DNA of 64,000 bases, from contig LSRX01001379.1 of NCBI GenBank assembly GCA_001939145.1, positions 37,944 to 101,943 on the forward strand. The letters run 5' to 3'. Each line of letters starts with the position of its first letter. The stretch's first letter is position 1. Both the position numbers and the translations under genes were made by a program. The stretch comes from Symbiodinium microadriaticum. Its lineage: Eukaryota; Sar; Dinophyceae; Suessiales; Symbiodiniaceae. Positions 11,301-22,918 of this stretch are shown piece by piece. The notes below the pieces were generated by a model, which was not told the origin of the DNA, made no database searches, and was given only the letters and a program-made list of their open reading frames with translations.

Positions 11301-14150
11301 ACCTCAAAGAAATCTGCTGATGGGCCGATGGGGAAGGCCACATTCTTTCCAGTGCGCGAGTTCCTGCAGACACGTTCTCGTTCGTGGCGAGTCATACAAC
11401 CGCTCTTCACCTTTCCTAAACTCCGCCCACCTCCCTCAAAGCAGAGTGGCATCAGAAAAGCTGCCTACCACAACTTCTCTACAGTAGAGGGGTGCTGTTT
11501 TGCTTCGGGTAAATGTTACGTAAAAAGCATCGAGGCGAGATCTTGGGCTCCAGCGTGATCCTGACTGCGGGTGGTGGCTCTTGCGGCCACAAGCATGGAC
11601 CCAATCCGGGTGCCATCGCTTGCCGCCAGGGTGAGGAGGCCTGGAAAGCCGGACTGAAACCCCCAGCGACCTTGTAGCGCGGGGCTTGTGAACCCTAAAC
11701 CCAAGCCCGAGAATCTCCTTGTCCTACTTATCGCTGCTGCTTTTCTGCCAACCGCTTTTACCATTGTTGTTGTGTTCAGTCTGCGTCTTCTCGTTGTTGC
11801 TCACCTTGTAACAAGTCATCCCGAAGGCATTCCTCGGCTGTGAGGCAAACCGCTTATGGCACTCGCCGAGCTCAGCCCCACCCTGCTTGGTGCATTCTTA
11901 CTCACTCTCATGTGACGAGGAGATTCGCGACAGCAAGCATCAGATCGACATGGAGAGGAGGTGCGCGTCGAACTTCTCAACTGGCCCTCGAACCCCCCAA
12001 CGTAGCCCTCAGCCCAGGTTGACCCAAGTGTGCACGGACCTGTCGCACACCGTGCCTGGTGTCTTCGGCCAGGCCATGGGCTAAGGAGAAGTTGCGGCAC
12101 AGGATTTGGCATGTTCTGCTCAACAGTGGTCTGTGTAAAGCTCAGGATGCAGAGAGCGCGACGTAAGCTTTCAGAAGTTTGAGTGTCCGGTTGACCACTG
12201 CTACCTTCCTTTGCCCGGTCGGGGTTGTAGGTTACATGGCTCAGGTCGTGACTCTCTTCAACCCGGTTCAGCAACGGTTCCGTTTGGCGGTCAATGTAGT
12301 GCCTGGTGCCCAGACACGTTTTGGAGGGAGATACTCTTCAGACGACCTTGCGGCTGAGATTTGTATCCGCCACGTTTTCAGCCCAGAGCACGCACCTACA
12401 CACTCACACGAGAATCCTGAGGAAGGTTTGTGGCTCTCTATGTGCAGGATCCAGGTTGCCCGCAACGCATAGAACTTATACCAAGTGCCGGACAGAGGCG
12501 ACTTGCAGCTGTGGATGCGGTGAGCCTGCCTTGTTCCCTGTAAGCACTGCTGAGGCTGAAGGGGCACCTGGATACCGTCGTCACGCAGACGGTGGACGTG
12601 GCTCGCTACTGCAAGCGATGCCTCAAGGCCCAGGGATGGTGCCCAACGGCTTTCCGTGTCCCGCAGAGGTTTGCCACCAGTGAAGCACTGTGACTGGGTG
12701 CCCATTCAACCTCATGGGGAAGCATGGCGGCTAGGATGCGATGATGGCGCCGCCGACTTTCCTGCCCCTGGACAACGCTCTGCTGAAGAGCATGATCATG
12801 GACCCATGGCTCCACGAGGCGGCTACAGATGCCAGTTGGGGCGTTCTCAGTCGCCTAACGGAATAAAGCAGCGAATTCAGGGTTCACCGTCTGCCAGCGT
12901 GTATTTGCAAGCTGCTACCATGCTTTAGCCAAGAAGAAGTCTGTCCAGAGGAAGTCGTCTTTGGGTGGGACGCAGGCCCTGCAAGGCCGAAGGCTGCGTC
13001 CGGCCAAGGTCTCAGCGTTTCGCTACAGGAAGGTCTGTCTCGTCTTGTAGCGGGCTACTTCCCAGCCGCAACCAACAGCGATCCCACGAACCTCCTGGCT
13101 AGCGGGCTCAGCTGTCAGGCCCAGCATGGCTTTTTTCGAAAGCACCAGAAACCTTGCAACCTCACTAACCTTCGGTAACCTTCGACTCAGGCTCTCAGTT
13201 GCATCTCCTTCGAGCCCTCCTTGAGTCGTGCTTTCGACTTCCTCCTGTCGGCGCGCAAGGGGAGTCCGGGAATGCTGTGTGACACTTCATTTTCTGTTGC
13301 TCCAGGGTTTAGGCTTTTAGGGTTTAGGGTTTAGGGGTTTAGGGTTTGAGCTCTATTTAAGGCTTCGCTGTTGGAAGCACGGAGAAATTCATAGCCCGGC
13401 AGTCTCTGTCTTAGCCCTTTGTGCAGATCAATGGATTGGAGAATCGCACCGCCCCAATCTTTCCCTGCAAGCAGTCGCAAGTTACAGCAAAGGTGACACT
13501 ATCGAGCAGGAGAAACAACTTAGGATATTTCCACTTGGGTTTTTTGGACTGCTTTGGGGCTGGCTGCTGACAGGATGTCGTGATTGCCGATTCCTTGGAT
13601 GCCGGCCGTAAGTTTGCGCTGCCGGCGTGTTTGAGAATGATGTCCCTGGCTTTTTGCAACAGAGAGCCGCTGCACCAGGTCCTCGGCGTTGCGAAGGAGC
13701 TGGGCCTGAAGTGCAGGACCCCGCCGTCGCTCCCCGCAGCACACCTGTGAGTCCACCTTAAAACTCCGCCCCACACTACCTGTCGCAAGCAGAGCGGAGC
13801 CCACCACCTTGGCTCCAGGGTGGTGACGCTCAGCGGGGAGGTGATCTCTCGCGATGGGAAGCTTGCTGTCAGAGACCCAGGGGGGTCAGTTTGCTATTGC
13901 GGCGGTTGGTGCCTGGTTTCGGTGTTTTAGGGCTTCGCATTTGAAAGATCTTGAGGGTAGAGTTTAAGATTTAACGAGGTATTAGTGCCTACATGTTTGA
14001 AGATTTAGGAGGTGCGGTTCTGTGGTCAGGGACCTCGTGCCATCGGGTTTCAAGACCCGTTTGGAGGTTCGGTTTATCGGAGCCGCGCTTTCTTTGGGTA
14101 GGCTCAGCGGGATCAAGGCAGAAGCACAGCCAGTTGTGTGAGTTGTGTGT
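8353..14150. other. Long non-coding region with scattered telomere-like fragments
   Basis: Frames are short and none is recognisable. A possible coding stretch lies at 12562-12695 in the third plus frame (DTVVTQTVDVARYCKRCLK...), but it lacks support beyond composition. Isolated GGGTTTAGG-like pieces occur, the clearest at 13304-13349. Confidence 0.5.
13304..13349 (+). repeat. Interstitial telomere-like repeat, TTTAGGG sense
   Basis: About six imperfect TTTAGGG units with GGCTTTTAGGG and TTTAGGGG variants. TTTAGGG is the Arabidopsis-type telomere unit, also reported for dinoflagellate telomeres. Confidence 0.85.
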
Positions 14151-14257
14151 ACTACAGGGGCTTAGATAGTTGCCAATACTATTTTGGGGGCTCCTTATTA
14201 TCAATAGAGTATACTGTGCCCCAAAACCCTATTCCAAATACTAGGGCCACTATAGTA
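14151..14257 (-). mobile_element. MITE family A copy
   Basis: ACTACAGGGGCTTAGATA at the left and the complement of ACTATAGTGGCCCTAGTA at the right form imperfect terminal inverted repeats. The interior (TTTTGGGGGCTCCTTATTAT, then GTATACTGTGCCCCAAAAC) is the reverse complement of the core of the 32829 and 47459 copies. About 107 bp, with no coding capacity. Confidence 0.65.
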
Positions 14258-15407
14258 CTCGTGTCATGTCCAGTTGCGGTACAGCTCTTAGTTCTGAAAT
14301 TATCAGAACGTCTATTTCGGAGGGATATTAGCCATTTATCTCAGCACTGAACGTCGAAGTAAGGCGCGTCATGCTCATGACCTGGGACGTGGGTTTGGGG
14401 TTGATACCAATTTGGTTTGGCAGCCCGGGCAGTACCGAGTTCTGCAGCACAGACCAGGATACATGCGACTGCGACAGCCAAAGCATCTGACTCCAAAGCT
14501 TGAGCGCCCTGAGGATCATCAACTGAGCCCTCGTCCGGAAGTGTCGCATCGCTAACTTCGAGCTCGTTGCACCTGCAAACTGCCAAGGAGCGCTGCCCTT
14601 TTATCGGTGCAAAGGTTCAATGAGAAGGGAGGTAGTCCCAACAGCTTCAGTGCCCCCTCAATTTGAGGGTGTGGGATGAATGGTTTGCTCGGAACTGACA
14701 AGGGCTCCCTGCTGCCACGTAACTGGGCACGTTGCTCTCCTTGCCCTCTGCCTGCCGCGCTGTGCAGGCATGTGCAAACTTGTTTCCTGTAATCGAAGAT
14801 TGCGGAATTTTTCCTTGGAAAAAGAAGATGTGCCGGGAAGGAGACTTGTTTGGTACTTGCTATCTTGAAGGTTGATTGAACACGAAAGTTGAGGGCAAGA
14901 AGATGTCTGCAGCTGCAACGGCATGCGCATGCGCTTGCACTTGTGAAGGCCCAGGGCACCATCTTTTCAGAATTCCTGCAGTGTGGCACAAACATCTTCA
15001 GGCTTACAGCTGGTGGGAGGACAGGGAGTCCTCCGGAGTCTGGGTCTCTCCAGAGCTGCTTGAACATGGCCAGGCCCCTGCTTGAAGAGATGCAAACCAA
15101 AAAGACTGCCGAGAAGTCGAAAGTAAAGTTTCTTGGAAACCAACTGCGTAAAACGCTGCGTCAAACGTAGTCTGGCAAAAGCAGATGTGCCTTCCACTTC
15201 CACCACAGCTTCCGTGGAACGTTTATGAAGCATGGCTGGGTCCAGAGTCTAGAATTGAAAGTGCCATGAACGCCTCGCGGATGAACACGAGTACGAACCG
15301 CCTGGAGCCTAGCGATCCTTCGCTCCGTTTTGGGAAGCAGTCTGCAGACAGTCCGAGCGAGAGCGACGCCTGGATCCTTAGCCAGCTGATTCAAGCACAT
15401 GAATGAA
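14258..15407. other. No recognisable gene
   Basis: A minus-strand frame of 182 codons (14552-15100) and several shorter plus frames overlap here. None contains a motif I know and their composition looks random, so no gene is called. Confidence 0.45.
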
Positions 15408-16407
15408 TTAATTCGCAGATCGACGATTCCTACAATATCTGTTCCAGATCACAACTGGCGACTCTTCTGGAAGCGGGCACGCGTATCGCATGCGAACTGG
15501 GCTCCATAGCAGTCGCACAACTTGCGGATATTCCCGCTCAACAAACAACTCTTGTACAGTCCCTTCAGCGCGTGGCCGAATTCGTCGTGGTACGAGACAG
15601 GTGCTCTGTACCGACACTGAACACCCAAAGACCCTCAAAGCCGAAGCCCGATGAAAGTCAAAATTAATGCCGACTTTGTTGGAAAGAAATTTAAGACACT
15701 GCAAGAAAGCCGTGACTTGTTTGCCAAGCGGCTCTCTGCACAAACTCAAGGTAGGCATATCTGCTTCTGATACGAACATTGATGGCACTCGACTCTTCTT
15801 CAGTTCTACCGGGCGCTGCCCCGCACTGAGCTTGGCTATGTTTTGCGGTGCCAACCAACCCGTTGTCTCCGCGAAGAGGATGTATAACTCAAGAACAGAA
15901 ACCGCACTTGGCGAATGCACCCACACTTCTTCATTAAGAAACTTTTGCAAGATCCAGAGAAATCTTGGTCCCAACAAAGCATCATCAAAGACTTGTGGAT
16001 TCGGAAATGTATTTGCCAACGCGGCAGCCTGAATCATCGCGCTGGACTGTGCGCAAGTGATGGAAAAGCGGCTCTTTGGCTGAGGAGTTCGTCGGGCAGG
16101 AGTCACGTTCTGGTCCTGCACGATCTTCTGCTGCAAAGCAAAAAAATTGACAGCAGCGCAAATCTGAGCATCCGCATCTGCCTTAACAGCAGCGTGAAGT
16201 TCCATCAGGTCACGAGACCAACCAACTAATTGCGCTTATTTCGCGGCTTTGTCTGCAGCATCATTGTGCCGACCGGCCCACTGCCAAAAAGATGTATTTC
16301 GCTCAGCTGTAGATGTATGGGAATGTACATGATGCACGGACCAGTTGTTGCGCTTGTCGCGAAGTTCCAGCCACAAAGCCCACCACAATGGCGTTTCTGC
16401 GAGCTGC
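15408..16407 (-). pseudogene. LINE relic: RNase H C-terminus plus downstream conserved region
   Basis: Reading the minus strand from about 16407, one frame gives LAETPLWWALWLELRDKRNN, then HHVHSHTS, then FWQWAGRHNDAADKAAK. The last piece is the H-N-D-x-x-A-D-x-x-A signature closing an RNase H domain of the kind found in LINE polyproteins. An in-frame TAA at 16236-16238 interrupts it. The same frame then continues with the ATG at 16205 for 265 codons to 15408, including VHSPSAVSVLELYILFAETT. I take this as the post-RNase H region of the same element, of unknown function. The 5' part (EEP, RT) is absent: coding sequence fades at about 16410, only 30 bp from a TTTAGGG-like array. 5' truncation is usual for LINE insertions. 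Confidence 0.65.
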
Positions 16408-16440
16408 AAAAAGTGAGAAGAAACCCAACCTAACTTAAGC

Positions 16441-16493
16441 AGGATTAGGGTTTTGGGGTTAGGGGTATTAGGGTTTAGGGTTTAGGGTAAACC
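16441..16493 (+). repeat. Interstitial telomere-like repeat, TTTAGGG sense
   Basis: Imperfect units (GGATTAGGGTTTTGGGG, GGTATTAGGGTTTAGGG) next to the truncated end of the LINE relic. Confidence 0.85.
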
Positions 16494-19400
16494 CTTAACG
16501 GCAAAGTTGTTTACTTGCCGTGAGCATGAGAACGACAGACAAATGGACCCTACACACAGATGTTTTTTCCAGTGCATCCGGGCACAGACGCACATCCTAT
16601 ATACAGAAACAGATACACCAGTAGATGCGCAATATGCCACGTTTGAGGCTTTTAGTCGAGGAACATGTCTCGACACACGGAGCTGCCGGACTAGGGCTCA
16701 GCCTGGGAGGGGAACAAGCTTGAGTTGAAAGGCAAATCCTGCACTTAAGCCTTTAACCCCAATCCCCGAACGCGAACCAGAATTCCTGAACCCTAAACTA
16801 GCCTATTATACGATCACCCATTACGCCCAAATCCTAAACTGCGATTTGTGATTATCCGCAGCCATGCGACAACCGGACGATGCCGACCTCGAACACAGAG
16901 CACTTCTTTGGAAGAACAACAAAGATAGTTTGGCTCGTGATTTCGGGTTTAACAGGCTCTGGAGTACAGGGCAGGTGTTTTGCGCCATCCGGTTTGAGTT
17001 GGAGTTAGGATTTAGGGCTTTCGCGTGTAGAGTCTGCAGTGTGGTTGAGGTTTCAGAGTAATTTAGGGCATGAAGTGGAGATGTGGTTGTTGGATTTGCG
17101 GCTTTAGATTGGCTTGGGGCAGCCGATTTTAGGAGTTTCGTGCTTGATTCCTCAAGACGGGCGATCGTTACACAGCGGCCTGCTAGGCCGTTCTACAAAG
17201 CAGAACTTCTTTCTAAGTCTTGGTATGGTGTTTTCCCGAGCCGGACCAACACCTAATATGCCAAGCCGGAACAAGTAGCAAGTAGCAGTAGATAGAAGAG
17301 TCGCCAAGCGTTAAACTCTAGATTCTTCAGCTCAGATGCAGTGGTGCCCATCCATCGGATGCCGTGTCTGTATTCCTTTCCCAGCCCAAACCCTCGACCC
17401 TCAAGTCCTGCGACACGGGAGCCCCGCCGGCACACTCGGAAAACATACAGAGACATCGGACGCCCTTTGCGAAATCCGTAGCAATGTTTCTTACGGTCCG
17501 CATGCAGATGTTCTACCATAATGTCCCCCAGACCCTCTTCGACTTATGAAAGCCCGTATATTGCTTCTTGGAGCTGTTTCCCGTATCCCATGTCGTCTCT
17601 TGCCAAGGCCCGATGCGCCAGCGGCATCACAGGTGGCGATTGCAGCGACGGTGCGGATAATGATCACAACCCGTAACATACCTCTTACAACACAGTAGCC
17701 CTGCAAAAATCCGCAGCAGTCCCTGAAGTATGATAGTAGCATTTATGGTAACACTTCTACGCTGTATAGTCGCAGTAGTTTCAGGCTTGCGCGCGATATG
17801 ACACTTTCCGGTCACACTTGCTGGCCCTTGGAAGTTCAACCCTGACTCACGAAGCGAGGAAGTGTTTCAGGGCTTCGACTCGCAAAACCTCGGTGCTTGC
17901 AGATTTCAATCCCGAAAAGATGAACTGTTGAGGGTTTGGGGATGCGAAATCTCGAAGCTTCTGGCTTCTTTGCATCACAGTATGTGCAAACCTGATCTCA
18001 CGTTCTCGACAACCTACACCACCAAAGTCTGCAATTGACCTGAAGAAGCTCAAAAGCATGAAGGTCCCAGTTCGTCTGAACAGGGACATAGTCTGAAACT
18101 GTCGACCAAAGCCTTCCAAATTGCTGCAACCTTTCAGCCCTTAAAGCCCCTAACCGCAAATACCCCGAACCTGGAATTCCGCAATGATCCCCAAAAGGCC
18201 CGAACCGCAAAACTGGTCGAACCCCAGACTGTCGAGTTCTTGAACTTCCGCAGGCCTCGCGAGCCAACCAGCGACGGTGAGGAGCGATCAGTGGACCTAA
18301 ATCGTCAGATTTGTTGGGAACCGTTCAAGGATCAAAGTTTCGATGTAAATCGATATATAGGTGCTGCTTCTGTTCGATGTTGATGGCTACGCCTGTCGTT
18401 TTGAAGTTTAGGCCAAGATATGTGCGCTTGCTGCAAGTAGTAGTAGAACCAATACAATGTTTGCTGTCCCGAAATTCATAAAGCCCCAAATGCCGAACCG
18501 GATTCAATTTGCTCCGTTATGCTTTTGACTTTTGAGCCGTGTTGAAGCCATGCCCTCAACCCCTGAAGGTTTTTGAGGCTAGTGTTCAGCACTGGAGATT
18601 ATAAACCCTAAACTCCTAGACCCGAAACCCTGTGCCCCTAACCCTGCAGGACGGGCTTCACTTGATGCAATGAGCGGGCGCACACGCCAGCGGGTCAAAA
18701 CCTGCAGCTCATGGGCTGGAAGGTGTTCGGGTTGCCAGGGTTCGGGGTTTCGGGTTTGTAGGGCTTCAGGGTTTTAGGGTTTTCGGTTCCGTATTGTGCC
18801 GTTCAAAGGGACAGAGCCTACGTCCTGAACGCAAAGCCCCCATTTAGCTTGCTCGCAGCCTCGGACTCCAGGCCGCTTTGTCAGTTGGGTCGGGGTTTAG
18901 GGCTTAGGGTGTACTGTTAGGGGTCAGTAGTGTATGAGACTAGTGCTTAGGGCTTATATGCTATGCTTTCGGACCTCCCATGAAGCCAGTCATCATCAGC
19001 CCGGAACCCCTCCCCATGGGCTACATGGCATAGCATGATGCTGCATCTAGTATGGCACAGAGCACAGAAACATGAGCAGGAGAAGCAGCAGCAGTAGAAG
19101 AAGAAGAAGGCTTGACCTCGTACGAGTACAAGTACCGGTGATAGGCCGAAGCGTGGCAGCGTCCGCTTTAGTACGTGTCGGAAGCTGTGGGTATGTGCAG
19201 CCGACCCACAATCTCTGTATTTTCTATTTGGGGTTTGGGGCTTAGGTTGGGGTTGAGGATGTAGGGAGCAGTACAGTACGTAGCCAAGATATGAAACAAC
19301 ACTGCCGGCGCCAGTTGGCTCCAGCGGGTGTGAGATAGAGAAGACGAAACACTACATGATCTTTTTGAGAAGCATCGCAGCTACAGATCTCTGAAACATG

Positions 19401-20156
19401 TTTGTAAGTGTTGGGCCTTAAACCCCGAACCGGAGCCAGCGCCAGGGTCTGGGGAGCGACCCGAGGGGATCCCAACGCCATGAGTGGTGCCAAGCGTCCG
19501 GCCCCCAAAGAGGCGGCTCGAGCATCTACGAGTGGAGACTTGCGCTGCATTTAGGCTTCATAAGGTTGTTAGAGAAGTCAAACCCTACACCTGAAATCCC
19601 TGAGCTTTAAAACCGAAAGAAAGCCCCACCTACACCCTCCGTGCGGGCAGAATATTATGCCTGGCATAGGGTCAGGCGCCTGGCGGGTGTGCCAGGCAAA
19701 AAAAAAGCCGGCAGGCGGAATCTTGATTTCATAGACAAATCCTACATGTTTCGGGCTCGAACGATCAGCTTTTGGAGCCCTTTTGGGGGCGATGATGATG
19801 ACTGGTGCCACCCCCTCCCCGAGCTCTGCACATTATTGCATTGTGTCGGACATGTTTGCATTGCTGTGGCATTTGATGTGCCTGTGACTGATGCACTCTC
19901 CGTCGCTCTGTTGGGCTTACATAGCTTTGTTTGCTGGAGTTTCGCTTTTGCAGCAGATTCGCCTCTGAAAGATGGTCCTCTGCAATCTTAACGTCGTGCT
20001 CTCGAATGAGTTGAGTCGCGAAGGCCGGCTCCTTATATGTATGAGACTTAATATACAGTTGAAACATGGTGAAACCCAAACATCAGGTCTCTTGGATATG
20101 CCAGATCTTTTCTGGATGAGATGCCAGGAGGTGCTCTACCCGCTCGATGCAGCACA
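16494..20156. other. Non-coding region, no recognisable gene
   Basis: Only short frames are present. Degenerate telomere-like pieces occur near 16980-17060, 18598-18650, 18725-18790 and 18890-18950. AGC/AAG triplets at 19078-19108 form a short microsatellite. Confidence 0.5.
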
Positions 20157-20578
20157 GGCATGACACACCGTTTGGATTCGTGGTAGCTCCCTATATGCCT
20201 ATATAAACCCTAAAAACCTTTAAACCCTAGCTACATCCCTCCACTCAAACCTATAAACCTTGATATAAACCCTATATATATATATACACATATACCTATA
20301 TAAACCCTAAAAATCTTTAAACCCTACAAGCTCTATAGGCATGACACACCTTTTGGATTCGTGGTGGCTACATCCCTCCAGTCAACCCTACAAACCTTTA
20401 AACCCTATATGCCTATATAAACCCTAAAAACCTTAAAACCCTACAAGCTCTATAGGCATGACACACCTTTTGGATTCGTGGTAGCTACATCCCTCCAGTC
20501 AACCCTATATAAACCTTTAAACCCATATGCCTATATAAACCCTAAAAACCTTTAAACCCTACAAGCCCTATAAACCGC
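20157..20578. repeat. Tandem repeat, about 120-bp unit, three copies
   Basis: GGCATGACACACC followed by TTTGGATTCGTGGT recurs at about 20157, 20338 and 20456. Each copy is followed by GCTACATCCCTCCA and then CCTATATAAACCCTAAAAACC-type sequence. The first unit is longer because of a TATATA insertion near 20275. The tails are variants of the CCCTATAAA telomere-like unit seen at 63.5 kb. Confidence 0.85.
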
Positions 20579-20588
20579 CAAAACACCA

Positions 20589-20730
20589 GGCTCGGCCGGA
20601 CGATGAGCGATTGTGGACCATGCTTGCCAACTATCGCCTTAAAGGTGTGGTGCACTATTTGGCTGGGATTATCAAGAAATACTCCAGCCTTGGGCTTACA
20701 ATAGAATCGGGTTACTTTCGGACTCCTAGG
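20589..20730 (+). CDS. Probable internal exon, unknown protein
   Basis: After the acceptor ACACCAG at about 20588 the frame reads PDDERLWTMLANYRLKGVV, then AGIIKKYSSLGLTIESGYF. It has balanced amphipathic composition unlike its surroundings. The frame stays open to 20952, with LRRQWCIEEIACTG at 20808-20850, but the last part is a tandem repeat. I do not recognise a family. It may be an upstream exon of the gene beginning near 21765 or belong to another gene. Confidence 0.35.
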
Positions 20731-20855
20731 GGGGGTCGCAGGGCTGTGTTGCTTCATGGGACCAGGGGCCACACACTACGGTTTTTTTCCCCTCACGCTT
20801 GGCTGAGGCGGCAATGGTGCATCGAAGAGATCGCCTGCACAGGTGTGATGGTGGC

Positions 20856-20945
20856 AAGAGCTGCTTCTGGTGGCAAGGGCTGCTTCTGGTGGCAAGGGCT
20901 GTTTCTGGTGGCAAGGGCTGTTACTGGTGGCAAGAGCTGTTTCTG
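20856..20945 (+). repeat. 19-bp minisatellite, about five units
   Basis: The unit CTGGTGGCAAGGGCTGCTT is repeated with C/T and A/G changes. It is in frame with the preceding open frame for one reading only, because 19 is not a multiple of three, so it probably lies outside a conserved coding exon. Confidence 0.9.
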
Positions 20946-20952
20946 CTGCTGA

Positions 20953-21764
20953 AGCTTATATGGCATCGATCGATAGTGCTGTGGTCATGCACAGGCCGGC
21001 TGCAGTTATACGGTCGATTCCAGTTCGTTAGCATGGGCGATCAGGGGACGATCACCGTAGGAATGCCACGCGAACAAAGATACTTGATGCACTCTGTGAG
21101 TCTCTAGCTGTCGCACAGTGAGCTGCAACACTATGATCCCTGAGCCCACCCCCTCCGCAGGTTTCGACATGGATGCGAAGCTTTCTACGGCTGGCCATTG
21201 ATTCGTGGCAGGCCCCACTATCCGGTTGTTGCAATTCATGTAAACAGAGACGACCATGGAGGTTTTTCCTGGATGCCCACCCTGGCCGCCGCATCGGTTC
21301 TTCTGCTGGTTTTCAGTGCTTCCCTCATTACACCTAGCTGGTTTATGTATAGCCGAAGTAGCTACCTCCAAATCCCGAGGCTGGCTTTCAGCTTCTTTGG
21401 ATCCTCAAGGCAGGGCCGGCCTTGAACACAGACGATATAATTTCAATGACTGTTAGAGGTGCCATCGGTGTTCTTTGCTGCCCGTCACGACTTGGATTGC
21501 TCTCCTGTCCTTTCCTTATGCACGAAGTCTGGCTTTAACAACTTCAAACCAACAATAAAACGACCCAACTTTTTTGCCCAGGTCTATCTTCGCCGGGGAT
21601 TCCCGGCTTCGCTTACCAGAACATTCTTGGAGCCGTGCCCTCCCAGCCGATGATTTGTGATGCTCAGTCAATTGTTGCATGATCTCGTGGGGAGGTTTGT
21701 CTGATAGCTTGAACTCGCAGCATTTGTTGCTTGGTACGGCAGGGCTGGCTAGTGCATCACGAGC
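20953..21764. other. No confident gene; possible short exon
   Basis: A CTCCGCAG acceptor at about 21160 is followed by a short open segment (VSTWMRSFLRLAIDSWQ) to a possible GC donor near 21213. Support is weak. The remainder shows no recognisable coding sequence. Confidence 0.25.
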
Positions 21765-22046
21765 ATGGCTGAAGACATGGAGAGCCCTGCTCCGGAAGGG
21801 GTTGACCTGTGTGGCCTTGCAAAGGCATGGGGCGACGATGCAAGGGTGCGAGAGCCTCTTTTGAAGACTGGGTCGCTGTTCATTTGGCCCTGCAAGAAGA
21901 CCACGGGGATTGCTAGTTTTGCAAGTTTGGCCCTGAACCATGCATCCATTGGTCACCTACTGGATTTCTGGTGCTGCCAAACCCCGACAGCCAAATCCAT
22001 CTACATCGAGCACGCGAAAGCTGAGGCAACTGTTGGGAGCTGCAGG
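21765..22046 (+). CDS. Exon 1 of lysine/alanine-rich hypothetical protein gene
   Basis: The ATG at 21765 follows an in-frame TAG five codons upstream, which supports a real start. The 94 codons begin MAEDMESPAPEGVDLCG and continue AKAWGDDARVREPLLKTG. A donor AGG|GTATCT at 22046/22047 falls on a codon boundary, and the next exon opens in phase after CACTGCAG at 22118, giving a 72-bp GT-AG intron. No family is recognised. The later part of this exon (after about residue 45) is less convincing, so the real donor could lie earlier. Confidence 0.5.
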
Positions 22047-22118
22047 GTATCTGAGAGCATGTGTGTGTGTGCCCTTTGTGTTGCATTTAAGTTGTAAGTC
22101 TGCTATCCATCACTGCAG

Positions 22119-22211
22119 ATCGAGAAACTTCGAGACGACCTGGGCATGGCGCCAAATTCGGTCCGGGTGCAGTGCGATGCAGTGACATTGAGATCACTTA
22201 TGTCATGCATG
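22119..22211 (+). CDS. Exon 2 of lysine/alanine-rich hypothetical protein gene
   Basis: This is a 93-bp exon framed by CACTGCAG and the consensus donor ATG|GTAAGA. Its 31 codons read IEKLRDDLGMAPNSVRVQ followed by DAVTLRSLMSCM, amphipathic and helix-like. Both edges are in phase 0. The exon is too short to stand out as a long frame but has the best splice sites of the set. Confidence 0.65.
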
Positions 22212-22315
22212 GTAAGACGGCACGACGGTGCACGACGAAAGGCCGCTTTGCAGCAGCTATATTTGTTTGCCGTGTTGCATGTCTTCTGCTTTCGCTTCAG
22301 GGAACCGAAGCCTAG

Positions 22316-22842
22316 GATCCTCGCACTCGTGCTTTGTTCGACAAAGCACTTCAGTTTTGGGAACCTACGATTTCCAAGCGAAAGAGGACAAAGGCAGAAC
22401 GCGAGCAGGACGAGGATGACGAGGCTGCCGTCCCCTCCGAGGACTTTCATCCTGAGGATGATTCTCAGGAGCAGGCTGAGTGTGACCGGGCAAGTGTTGA
22501 TGCCTACATGGACGTGTTGAGCCGACGATCGCCCGAGATGGCTCAGAGGGAAAGCCTCCTGCATGCAGCTGAAACCAGCCACAGTGATGATGCTTTCATG
22601 GCCAAGGCTCTTGGCTCGGATGCCGTGCTGAGCACCCCGACTGCAAACTTGGCGACAGGTTTGACAAAGATGTTGGAAGAGTTTGAGCTGTCGACAGAGA
22701 AGCCTCCGCTTAAGCCGAAAGCTGATGGTCCGGTGGTGATTGAGTTGGGTGATTCGCCGCCGGAGCCGCCGAAGAAGGCTCCGAAATTGCACGCCGACTT
22801 CAGTCATGGTCTGCCCACCGGGGCAGCTGCACGCCTGCAGAT
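22316..22842 (+). CDS. Exon 3 of lysine/alanine-rich hypothetical protein gene
   Basis: The acceptor CCTAG at 22315 is preceded by a 104-bp GT-AG intron. The frame starts DPRTRALFDKALQFWEP, followed by a basic cluster SKRKRTKAERE and an acidic run DEDDEAAVPSEDFHPEDD. The middle has AYMDVLSRRSPEMAQRESLL and TGLTKMLEEFEL. Near the end it is proline-rich (DSPPEPPKKAPK). The KRKR cluster could be a nuclear localisation signal. The donor is inferred as AT|GCTGAA at 22842/22843 (GC type) because that restores frame with exon 4. Confidence 0.65.
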
Positions 22843-22918
22843 GCTGAAGTTGCTTGGATGGCTTGGCCAAGCATGCATGCATGGGTATAGTGTGTTATCA
22901 CATGGTGCGATTGCCGAG

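Noticed and set aside
14552..15100. 182-codon minus-strand frame
   Set aside because: Length is notable but composition is unstructured and several other frames are open over the same interval; no family recognised.
20808..20850. LRRQWCIEEIA as a TIR-like domain motif
   Set aside because: The Arg-x-Trp-Cys-x-x-Glu resemblance is a few residues only, with no other TIR motif in the frame.
22103..22882. 259-codon minus-strand frame
   Set aside because: Antisense to exons 2-3 of the plus-strand gene, which have consistent splice sites and phase.
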